NCBI GenBank assembly: GCA_963803085.1
Contig: CAWDLE010000010.1
Coordinates: 1 to 64,000, forward strand
DNA from: JACVRW01 sp963803085
Lineage (GTDB): Bacteria; Actinomycetota; Thermoleophilia; Solirubrobacterales; Thermoleophilaceae
Length of the DNA: 64,000 bases
Reading direction: 5' to 3'
A program made the position numbers and the translations under genes. The notes beneath the pieces were generated by a model, which was not told where the DNA came from, did no database searches, and saw only the letters and a list, made by a program, of their open reading frames with translations. This document shows positions 33,599-40,893 of this stretch, piece by piece (position 1 is the first letter of the stretch; every line of letters begins with the position of its first letter).

Positions 33599-33655
33599 GA
33601 GGCGTGACGGGCGGAGGCGTAGCATCGCCCGACCGCACCCGAGCGAGGAGAAGCC

Positions 33656-33964
33656 GTGATCATTCGCGTCTTCAGGCCGACGATCCACCCCGGTAAGGAA
33701 AGCGAGTTCGAGTCCTTCCTCCGCGACACGGCCGTGCCGCTGGTGTCACAGCAATCAGGGATCGTCGCGCAGCATGTAGGCAGGCCACGCGACCGCTCCT
33801 CTACCGAGTATCTGTTCATCACCGTCTGGGAGGACGTCGAGTCGATCCGGGCGTTCGCCGGCGACCGCTGGCAGGAGGCCGTGATCACCCCGGACGAGGA
33901 GCACCTCCTCAAGGACACCTGGATCCAGCACTACGACACCCTCCTGGAGCCCCGGTCGGAATGA
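33656..33964 (+). CDS. ABM-domain (antibiotic biosynthesis monooxygenase-like) protein
   Basis: 102 residues from GTG 33656, preceded by GAGGAG. Start IIRVFRPTIHPGKESEFESF, then SGIVAQHVGRP and EYLFITVWEDVESIRAFAG, the ABM/ferredoxin-like barrel pattern. Family members are small dimeric monooxygenases or heme-degrading proteins. Divergent from the LLM gene; the stop is 15 bp before repeat copy G. Confidence 0.85.
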   Translation: MIIRVFRPTIHPGKESEFESFLRDTAVPLVSQQSGIVAQHVGRPRDRSSTEYLFITVWEDVESIRAFAGDRWQEAVITPDEEHLLKDTWIQHYDTLLEPRSE

Positions 33965-33979
33965 ACCGCGACACGACTC

Positions 33980-34135
33980 TGGAAGCGGCTTGGAAGCGGC
34001 AAACCGCAGCAAAGTGCAGCAGCTATGCACAGCCCATCGCTCGCCGAGCGTCCTGAGCGACAGGCGGCAGTAGACGGCAGCAGCTGCTCGCGCCTTACAA
34101 GCAGGAGGTTGCCCGTTCGAGCCGGGCACCGGCCA
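33980..34135 (+). repeat. tRNA-Val-derived att-like repeat, copy G
   Basis: Full-length copy 15 bp after the ABM stop. The core has two changes (GGTTGCCCG for GGTCGCCCG; ACCGGCC for ACCGCCC). After the core come TCCTCACGAG and a CCGCTT-CGG-AAGCGG hairpin (about 34,146-34,160), comparable with hairpins after copies B, D and J. Confidence 0.9.
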
Positions 34136-34478
34136 TCCTCACGAGGCCGCTTCGGAAGCGGAACCTCGGCTATAAGGCGCCCCGGACCCACCAACCGCTC
34201 GGTGCGAGTCTTTGCGTCACCGGCGACGGCCCCGCCTAGCGCCAGGAACAAGTCCCGCATTGCCTCGAGGCAGCCCAGACCGGTAACGCCGGCTCTCGAG
34301 TTGAGGCAACCGCGAGAGCCCCAGGGCGGCTCGGTTGGCTGCCGCTTTGCGCGGCAAGAACATCGAAGCCGTCTGCCACACGCCGGCGTGACCCGTGCGC
34401 GCCGGCGGCCTCGATCGGCCATGTAACGTACCTCGGCGCGGGAGTCGGATTTCAACCCCTACGAGAAGGGACCACGCC

Positions 34479-35300
34479 GTGAGCCCCGAACCGACTGCCG
34501 CCGAGACCATCGTCTTGATCCACGGGTTCTGGGTGACCCCGCGCTCGTGGGAGCACTGGATCGCCAGGTACGAGGGGCGCGGCCACCGCGTGCTCGCCCC
34601 GGCGTATCCCGGCTTCGAGGTCGAGGTCGAGGCGCTCAACGCCGACCCGACGCCGATCGAGCAGGTCACCGTGCCGCAGATCATCGAGCACCTGGAGTCG
34701 GTCGTCAGCGCGCTCGACTCGCCGGCGATCCTGATCGGCCACTCGGCCGGCGGCGTGTTCACGCAGGTCCTGCTCGACCACGGCTTCGGCGCCGCCGGCG
34801 TGGCGATTGACTCGGCCCCGACCGAGGGCGTCAAGCGGGTGCCGCTGTCGCAGATCCGGGCCTCGTTCCCGGTGCTCAAGAACCCGGCCAACCGCCACAA
34901 GGCCGTGGGCCTCACGTTCGAGCAGTGGAACTACGCGTTCACCAACGGCTTCCCCGAGGACGAGGCGCGGCGCCTGTACGAGCGCTACCACATCCCCGCG
35001 TCCGGGGAGATCTTCTGGGGCAGCGCGCTGGCCAACATCCACCCGGGCAAGGACGACACCTGGGTCGACTACGGCAACGACGACCGCGCGCCGCTGCTGT
35101 TCATCTCCGGCAGCAACGACCACCTGATGCCGCCGTCGATCCAGCGGTCCAACGCCAAGCACTACAAGTCCGACACGGTCACCGAGGTCAAGGAGTTCGA
35201 GGGGCCGCACCTGCTTCCCGCCTGGCCGGGCTGGGAGCAGGTCGCCGACTACGCGCTGGACTGGGCGCTGCGCCACGCCCGGCAGTCGAGTCCGGCGTAA
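34479..35300 (+). CDS. Alpha/beta hydrolase (duplicated, copy 1)
   Basis: 273 residues from GTG 34479 with AAGGG upstream. Serine hydrolase: oxyanion region IVLIHGFWVTPRSWEHW, nucleophile elbow ILIGHSAGGVFTQVL, acid in LLFISGSNDHLMPP and His in FEGPHLLPAWPGWE. Esterase or related activity on an unknown substrate. No signal peptide. The PPOX gene follows 71 bp downstream in both duplication units, so they may form a pair. Confidence 0.9.
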   Translation: MSPEPTAAETIVLIHGFWVTPRSWEHWIARYEGRGHRVLAPAYPGFEVEVEALNADPTPIEQVTVPQIIEHLESVVSALDSPAILIGHSAGGVFTQVLLDHGFGAAGVAIDSAPTEGVKRVPLSQIRASFPVLKNPANRHKAVGLTFEQWNYAFTNGFPEDEARRLYERYHIPASGEIFWGSALANIHPGKDDTWVDYGNDDRAPLLFISGSNDHLMPPSIQRSNAKHYKSDTVTEVKEFEGPHLLPAWPGWEQVADYALDWALRHARQSSPA

Positions 35301-35371
35301 GGATCCCGCACGTCGTCGCGCAGGCTCGCAGCCCCGCGATTCCGGCCGCCGCCGTCTGTCGAGAGGTCTCG

Positions 35372-35812
35372 ATGACACCGGCTGAGCTTTTGACTTTCAT
35401 GCGCGAGCACTCGTTCGCGGTCCAGGCCTCGGTATCGCCTTCAGTGAGCGCACAGGCGGCCGTTGTTGGCATCGTCGTGACGGACGACTTCGAGGTTTTC
35501 TTCGACACTGTGGGTGAGAGCCGGAAGGTCGAAAACCTGCGGCGTAATCCGAGGATCGCCTTGGTCATCGGCGGCACGGAGGCAAGCGGGCACACCGTGC
35601 AGTACGAGGGGGTGGCGGACGAGCCGACCGGAGCTGAGCTGGAACGCCTCAGGGAGTTCTACTTCGAGTCGTTCCCCGACGGGCGCGAGCGGCAAAGCTG
35701 GCGGGGCATCACCTACATCCGGGCGCGGCCGACGTGGATCCGATACAGCGACTTCACCATGGATCCGCCGGCGATCATCGAGTTCGAGCGCGCGGAGCTC
35801 GGGCTGGCTTGA
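35372..35812 (+). CDS. Pyridoxamine-5'-phosphate-oxidase-like (PPOX) flavin/F420-binding protein, copy 1
   Basis: 146 residues from ATG 35372. Split-barrel fold of the PNPOx-like superfamily: start TPAELLTFMREHSFAVQASV, VFFDTVGESRKVENLRRNPR (cofactor-binding strand-turn with the typical SRKVENLRRNP), ALVIGG and VQYEGVADEP, closing with TYIRARPTWIRYSDF. It may bind FMN, F420 or heme; the reaction is not predictable. Confidence 0.88.
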   Translation: MTPAELLTFMREHSFAVQASVSPSVSAQAAVVGIVVTDDFEVFFDTVGESRKVENLRRNPRIALVIGGTEASGHTVQYEGVADEPTGAELERLREFYFESFPDGRERQSWRGITYIRARPTWIRYSDFTMDPPAIIEFERAELGLA

Positions 35813-35937
35813 CACCGCGCACCCCGACCCACCTGTGGGACGTTCAGAGGTGCCATCAGCCTGTAGTCGAGCGCGACTGGCGCGCGGCGTGAGCGCGGCG
35901 CGGTAGGCCCGCAACGTGCGGATGCGGCAATCTGCCG

Positions 35938-38331
35938 GTGATGGCCACGGAAGCCCACGCCGGTGATGGCGAGGCTGGCTCGAAATCACGTTCGTGGAGT
36001 CTCGCGCTGCTCGTCCCGGCCGAGCCGGGTCGAAGAAACCGGCGGACAGTGGACGGGGTCCTGGTCGCGGCCACTGCCGCTCTGGTCGGGCTCCAGGCCG
36101 TGGTCGCTCGGTCGGCTGCCGCTACCGACGAGGAAATCGGGCAGGCATTCGGCACGCTCCTCGGTTGGGCGGCGGGGCTCTGGCGCGCGCTGCTGGTGGT
36201 CACGCTCGCGCTTGCGGTCGTCATCGTCGCGGACGCTGTCGTCCAGCGGCGATGGCTGCTGGTCCGCGACCTGTTCATCGCCCTGCTTCTGGCGACCGCG
36301 GGGGCGAGCGTTCTGGCACGCATCGTCGATTCTGACTGGCTTCCGCTCCAGGCGGATCCCCTGTCGCACTGGGGGTTCCCCGAGCTCCGTATCGCGTGTG
36401 TCGTGGCGGTCATCTCGGTCGCTCGCCCCGAGCTGGTGCGTCCAATGCGCGTCGTCGCGGTCTGGCTCGTCGGACTCGCGTCACTCGGCGTTCTCGCGCT
36501 CGAGATCGCGCTCCCGGCGGACGTTCTCGCTGGACTCGCGCTCGGTCTGGGCGCCGGGGCGCTCGTCCGGCTCGCGTTGGGGTCCCCGCTCGGGGCGCCG
36601 CCCATGGATCGCGTGCGTGGGGAGCTCGAGTCGCTCGGGGTCCACGTCAGCGACCTGCTGATCGCCGAGCGCCAGCAAATGGGTGCCACGGAGTATTTCG
36701 GGCACGGCGCAGACGGGGGGTCACTGAAGGTACGCGTGCTGGGTCGAGACGCACAGGACACACAGCGCGTCGCGCGTCGCTGGCGGCTTCTCGCTTACCG
36801 CGACCCGCCGCGGAGCGCACCCATCGGTCGGCTTGAGCAGGTCGAGCACGAGGCGCTGACGACTCTGATGGCCACGCAGGCCGGCGTTCGCGTGCCCGAT
36901 GTGGTCACCGCCGGCCTCGGCCCCGACGGCGACGCGTTGCTGGTCACTCGCCAGCCCGATCTGACCCCGCTGGAGCTCGCGAGCCCCGAGGAGGTGAGCG
37001 ACGGGCTGCTCCAGGAGCTCTTTCGGCAGGTGGCACTGTTGCATGACGCCGGCATCTCCCACGGCAGGCTCAACGTCGGCAACGTCATCGTCGTGGACGG
37101 CGGACCGATGCTGGTCAACCTGTCGGCCGCCACGCTCGCTGCGCCGGAATCCGCGCTCGACATGGACGTGGCCGAGCTGCTCGTCTCGTGCTGCGTTCTC
37201 GTCGGGCCGGAACGCGCGCTGCGCCTGGCCGTGAATGCGGGATGGTCCGACTCCGTCTCGCGCGTGCTGCCGTACCTGCAGCGCGCGGCGCTGACGCCGC
37301 ATCTGCGTGATCTCGCCCGCACCCACGAGGTCGATCTCAAGCGCCTCCGTGGCGCCGCCGCAGCGGCCACCGGGACCGCCGAGCCGGAGATCGCCCCCCT
37401 GCGCCGCGTCCGGCTGAAGGACGTACTGACCATGGCCGCGCTGATCCTCGCGGCCTACATCCTCATCACGCGGCTTGCTGAGATCGGCTTCGACACGATC
37501 GCCCGCGAGCTGCGCGACGCCGAGGTCGCGTGGGTCGTGGTCGCGCTGCTCATCGCTCAGTCCGCATTCGTCGGGTCGGGGATCTCCGTGCGCGGAGCCG
37601 TGAGAGCGCCGCTCGCCCTCCTGCCCTGTGTCGTGCTGCAGTCGGCGATCAAGTTCATCAACCTCACGGTGCCGAGCTCGGCGGGTCGCATAGGGATGAA
37701 CCTGCGTTTTCTGCAGCAGATGGGGGTCCCGCGCGCGCAGGCGCTGGCCGCGGGCGCCGTCGACGACGTGTCCGAGACGATGGTCCAGCTGGCGCTCCTC
37801 CTGATCGCGCTTCCGTTGGTGGGCGCGAGCGTCGACACGAGCCAATTCCACGGTCCCGATACACGCCTGGTGGTGGGTATCGCCGTCGCGCTCGCCATCA
37901 GCGCGGTGGCGGTCATCGCCGTGCCGAAGTTGCGCGACAGGGTGGTGCCGGACGTGAAGAGCGCTCTGTCAGGCGTCTGGAGCGTCGCCCGGGATCGCCA
38001 CAAGCGGATCGAGCTGTTCGGGGGAAACGTCCTCTCTGAGCTGACCTACTCGATCGCGCTTGGAGCGACCTGCCTCGCGTACGGGGTTCACCTGAACCTG
38101 GCTCAGCTCGTCTTCGTCAACAGCTCGGCGGCCGTTCTGTCGAGCGTGATCCCGTCGCCCGGGGGCATCGGCCCGGCCGAGGCGGCGCTCGCGGCTGGAC
38201 TGATCGCAATGGGCGTCGACCAGTCGACTGCGTTCGCCGTTGCCATCACGCAGCGCCTCTGCACCTTCTACCTCCCTCCGATCTGGGGGTACTTCTCACT
38301 GCGATGGCTGGCCCGTCATGGGTATGTCTAG
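35938..38331 (+). CDS. Large membrane protein: N-terminal helices, kinase-like domain, LPG-synthase-type flippase domain (copy 1)
   Basis: 797 residues. Residues about 35-225 hold six or so helices ending in a PAP2-like stretch (ALPADVLAGLALGLGAGALV). Residues about 230-480 resemble a protein-kinase/UbiB-like fold with LLHDAGISHGRLNVGNVIVV and GGPMLVNLS in place of the catalytic and metal loops; the catalytic Asp (usual HxDL) is replaced (HGRL), so it looks like a pseudokinase. Residues 495-797 form an MprF-type lysylphosphatidylglycerol-synthase membrane domain (NLTVPSSAGRIGMNLRFLQQ, IPSPGGIGPAEAAL). GTG 35938 and ATG 35941 are both possible starts. Likely a lipid flippase or exporter. Confidence 0.8.
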   Translation: MMATEAHAGDGEAGSKSRSWSLALLVPAEPGRRNRRTVDGVLVAATAALVGLQAVVARSAAATDEEIGQAFGTLLGWAAGLWRALLVVTLALAVVIVADAVVQRRWLLVRDLFIALLLATAGASVLARIVDSDWLPLQADPLSHWGFPELRIACVVAVISVARPELVRPMRVVAVWLVGLASLGVLALEIALPADVLAGLALGLGAGALVRLALGSPLGAPPMDRVRGELESLGVHVSDLLIAERQQMGATEYFGHGADGGSLKVRVLGRDAQDTQRVARRWRLLAYRDPPRSAPIGRLEQVEHEALTTLMATQAGVRVPDVVTAGLGPDGDALLVTRQPDLTPLELASPEEVSDGLLQELFRQVALLHDAGISHGRLNVGNVIVVDGGPMLVNLSAATLAAPESALDMDVAELLVSCCVLVGPERALRLAVNAGWSDSVSRVLPYLQRAALTPHLRDLARTHEVDLKRLRGAAAAATGTAEPEIAPLRRVRLKDVLTMAALILAAYILITRLAEIGFDTIARELRDAEVAWVVVALLIAQSAFVGSGISVRGAVRAPLALLPCVVLQSAIKFINLTVPSSAGRIGMNLRFLQQMGVPRAQALAAGAVDDVSETMVQLALLLIALPLVGASVDTSQFHGPDTRLVVGIAVALAISAVAVIAVPKLRDRVVPDVKSALSGVWSVARDRHKRIELFGGNVLSELTYSIALGATCLAYGVHLNLAQLVFVNSSAAVLSSVIPSPGGIGPAEAALAAGLIAMGVDQSTAFAVAITQRLCTFYLPPIWGYFSLRWLARHGYV

Positions 38332-38516
38332 GCCGGGCTCTGCGAGCGGTAGCCCCAGCTCTGCACGATCCGCGGGAGGGCCATGAGCGTGGTTGGGTCA
38401 GCGGTGAAGGCGTGGAGGTCGTCGAGGAGCTCGTCCAGGTCATTGCACGTGATCAGCTGCTCGGCGATCGCGGCGTCCCCGATCTGCTCGAGCGTCATCG
38501 GTGCAGAACGCAGCAT
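38328..38516 (-). pseudogene. C-terminal remnant of a SAM methyltransferase (copy 1)
   Basis: 62 residues on the minus strand, ending DDLHAFTADPTTLMALPRIV and QSWGYRSQSPA. This matches the common tail of class I methyltransferases of actinobacteria (ELDxLLxxLxAxxxDPxTLxxLPRxxQAWG). The SAM-binding part is missing. It overlaps the end of the large membrane protein gene by 4 bp. Present identically in both duplication units, so the loss came before the duplication. Confidence 0.6.
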
Positions 38517-38626
38517 CTCCCCGGATCCGCTTCCGAGGCAGAACGTACGGCAAGAGGTTCTGGGACATGCCCGTCGCTGATTGCAATGGCTATGGTCGCC
38601 GGACGCGATCCAGGAGGTGTGACGGC

Positions 38627-39382
38627 ATGTCGGACATGGGCGAGCGGCTCGACAAGTTCGCTGAGGTCGAAACCGGGGAGGCGTTCACGCTCCAGAACCC
38701 GTATCTGCTGAAGATTGAGCTGTCCGAGACGTCCGTTATGGCCCGCAACGGCGCGATGGTCGCTTACCAGGGCGAAGTGAGGTTCGAACACAAGGGCGGC
38801 GGCATCGGCAGGCTGCTCAAGAAGGCCGCGACCGGCGAGTCGCTACGGCTGATGCAGGCGACGGGCTCGGGAGAGCTCTTCCTTGCCAGCCAGGCCATGC
38901 TGGTCCACGTGATGCGGCTCGACAACGACATGCTGACGGTCAACGGCGCCAACATCCTGGCCTTCGAGGCGGGCATCGACTGGGACATCACCAAGGTCAA
39001 GGGCGGGGCGGCGGGGGTGCTCGCCGGCGGGCTGTTCAACGTGGGGCTGCGCGGGAGCGGGCTGGTGGCGCTCGTGTCCGATGGCGAGCCGCTGCGGCTC
39101 GACGTCGCCGAGGCGCCAACGTTCGCCGATCCGCAGGCCGCGATCGCCTGGTCCGGCGGCGTCACGACGACCCTCAAGTCCGACGTGCAGGCCAAGTCGT
39201 TGATCGGCATGGGGTCCGGGGAGAGCTTCCAGCTCGGCCTCTCCGGTCAGGGGTGGGTGCTCGTGCAGCCCTCCGAGGGGCGCTTCTCGGTTGGCTGCCC
39301 CTTTGCGCGGCAAGAACATCGAAGCCGTCTGCCACACGCCGGCGTGACCCGTGCGCGCCGGCGGCCTCGATCGGCCATGTAA
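38627..39382 (+). CDS. AIM24-family protein with foreign C-terminus (copy 1)
   Basis: AIM24/TIM-like beta-prism protein: QNPYLLKIELSETSVMARNG, MVAYQGEVRFEHKGGGIG, GSGELFLASQAMLVHVMRLD and GGLFNVGLRGSGLVAL. ATG 38627 follows AGGAGGTGTGACGGC. In this copy the last five residues of the native end (RFVASS) are replaced after GRF by 30 residues read from the start of duplication unit 2 (stop at 39,382). The body is otherwise the same as in copy 2. Function in bacteria unknown. Confidence 0.85.
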   Translation: MSDMGERLDKFAEVETGEAFTLQNPYLLKIELSETSVMARNGAMVAYQGEVRFEHKGGGIGRLLKKAATGESLRLMQATGSGELFLASQAMLVHVMRLDNDMLTVNGANILAFEAGIDWDITKVKGGAAGVLAGGLFNVGLRGSGLVALVSDGEPLRLDVAEAPTFADPQAAIAWSGGVTTTLKSDVQAKSLIGMGSGESFQLGLSGQGWVLVQPSEGRFSVGCPFARQEHRSRLPHAGVTRARRRPRSAM

Positions 39383-39434
39383 CGTACCTCGGCGCGGGAG
39401 TCGGATTTCAACCCCTACGAGAAGGGACCACGCC

Positions 39435-40256
39435 GTGAGCCCCGAACCGACTGCCGCCGAGACCATCGTCTTGATCCACGGGTTCTGGGTGACCCCGCGC
39501 TCGTGGGAGCACTGGATTGCCAGGTACGAGGGGCGCGGCCACCGCGTGCTCGCCCCGGCGTATCCCGGCTTCGAGGTCGAGGTCGAGGCGCTCAACGCCG
39601 ACCCGACGCCGATCGAGCAGGTCACCGTGCCGCAGATCATCGAGCACCTGGAGTCGGTCGTCAGCGCGCTCGACTCGCCGGCGATCCTGATCGGCCACTC
39701 GGCCGGCGGCGTGTTCACGCAGGTCCTGCTCGACCACGGCTTCGGCGCCGCCGGCGTGGCGATTGACTCGGCCCCGACCGAGGGCGTCAAGCGGGTGCCG
39801 CTGTCGCAGATCCGGGCCTCGTTCCCGGTGCTCAAGAACCCGGCCAACCGCCACAAGGCCGTGGGCCTCACGTTCGAGCAGTGGAACTACGCGTTCACCA
39901 ACGGCTTCCCCGAGGACGAGGCGCGGCGCCTGTACGAGCGCTACCACATCCCCGCGTCCGGGGAGATCTTCTGGGGCAGCGCGCTGGCCAACATCCACCC
40001 GGGCAAGGACGACACCTGGGTCGACTACGGCAACGACGACCGCGCGCCGCTGCTGTTCATCTCCGGCAGCAACGACCACCTGATGCCGCCGTCGATCCAG
40101 CGGTCCAACGCCAAGCACTACAAGTCCGACACGGTCACCGAGGTCAAGGAGTTCGAGGGGCCGCACCTGCTTCCCGCCTGGCCGGGCTGGGAGCAGGTCG
40201 CCGACTACGCGCTGGACTGGGCGCTGCGCCACGCCCGGCAGTCGAGTCCGGCGTAA
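39435..40256 (+). CDS. Alpha/beta hydrolase (duplicated, copy 2)
   Basis: Protein identical to copy 1 (GTG start 39435, GHSAGG elbow, SGSNDH acid, EGPHLLP His). The only base change seen, near 39518 (GATCGCC to GATTGCC), is silent. Its upstream region now begins inside the AIM24 reading frame of unit 1, so the two hydrolase copies have different DNA beyond about 150 bp upstream and may differ in expression. Confidence 0.9.
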   Translation: MSPEPTAAETIVLIHGFWVTPRSWEHWIARYEGRGHRVLAPAYPGFEVEVEALNADPTPIEQVTVPQIIEHLESVVSALDSPAILIGHSAGGVFTQVLLDHGFGAAGVAIDSAPTEGVKRVPLSQIRASFPVLKNPANRHKAVGLTFEQWNYAFTNGFPEDEARRLYERYHIPASGEIFWGSALANIHPGKDDTWVDYGNDDRAPLLFISGSNDHLMPPSIQRSNAKHYKSDTVTEVKEFEGPHLLPAWPGWEQVADYALDWALRHARQSSPA

Positions 40257-40327
40257 GGATCCCGCACGTCGTCGCGCAGGCTCGCAGCCCCGCGATTCCG
40301 GCCGCCGCCGTCTGTCGAGAGGTCTCG

Positions 40328-40768
40328 ATGACACCGGCTGAGCTTTTGACTTTCATGCGCGAGCACTCGTTCGCGGTCCAGGCCTCGGTATCGCCTTCAG
40401 TGAGCGCACAGGCGGCCGTTGTTGGCATCGTCGTGACGGACGACTTCGAGGTTTTCTTCGACACTGTGGGTGAGAGCCGGAAGGTCGAAAACCTGCGGCG
40501 TAATCCGAGGATCGCCTTGGTCATCGGCGGCACGGAGGCAAGCGGGCACACCGTGCAGTACGAGGGGGTGGCGGACGAGCCGACCGGAGCTGAGCTGGAA
40601 CGCCTCAGGGAGTTCTACTTCGAGTCGTTCCCCGACGGGCGTGAGCGGCAAAGCTGGCGGGGCATCACCTACATCCGGGCGCGGCCGACGTGGATCCGAT
40701 ACAGCGACTTCACCATGGATCCGCCGGCGATCATCGAGTTCGAGCGCGCGGAGCTCGGGCTGGCTTGA
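40328..40768 (+). CDS. PPOX-type flavin/F420-binding protein, copy 2
   Basis: Same 146-residue protein as copy 1 (start TPAELLTFMREHSF; SRKVENLRRNPR cofactor motif). A silent change at about 40,646 (GGGCGC to GGGCGT) separates the copies. Follows the hydrolase by 71 bp as in unit 1. Confidence 0.88.
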   Translation: MTPAELLTFMREHSFAVQASVSPSVSAQAAVVGIVVTDDFEVFFDTVGESRKVENLRRNPRIALVIGGTEASGHTVQYEGVADEPTGAELERLREFYFESFPDGRERQSWRGITYIRARPTWIRYSDFTMDPPAIIEFERAELGLA

Positions 40769-40893
40769 CACCGCGCACCCCGACCCACCTGTGGGACGTT
40801 CAGAGGTGCCATCAGCCTGGAGTCGAGCGCGACTGGCGCGCGGCGTGAGCGCGGCGCGGTAGGCCCGCAACGTGCGGATGCGGCAATCTGCCG

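Larger units (their letters stand above)
34330..39285 (+). repeat. 4,956-bp tandem duplication, unit 1
   Basis: The sequence from CTCGGTTGGCTGCC (34330) to GAGGGGCGCTT (39285) is repeated directly after itself with about a dozen single-base differences (for example near 34562, 35869, 35944, 36059, 37095, 37205, 38586, 39197). It carries five features: hydrolase, PPOX protein, large membrane protein, methyltransferase remnant and AIM24. No IS or long flanking repeat is seen at the ends. Confidence 0.92.
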
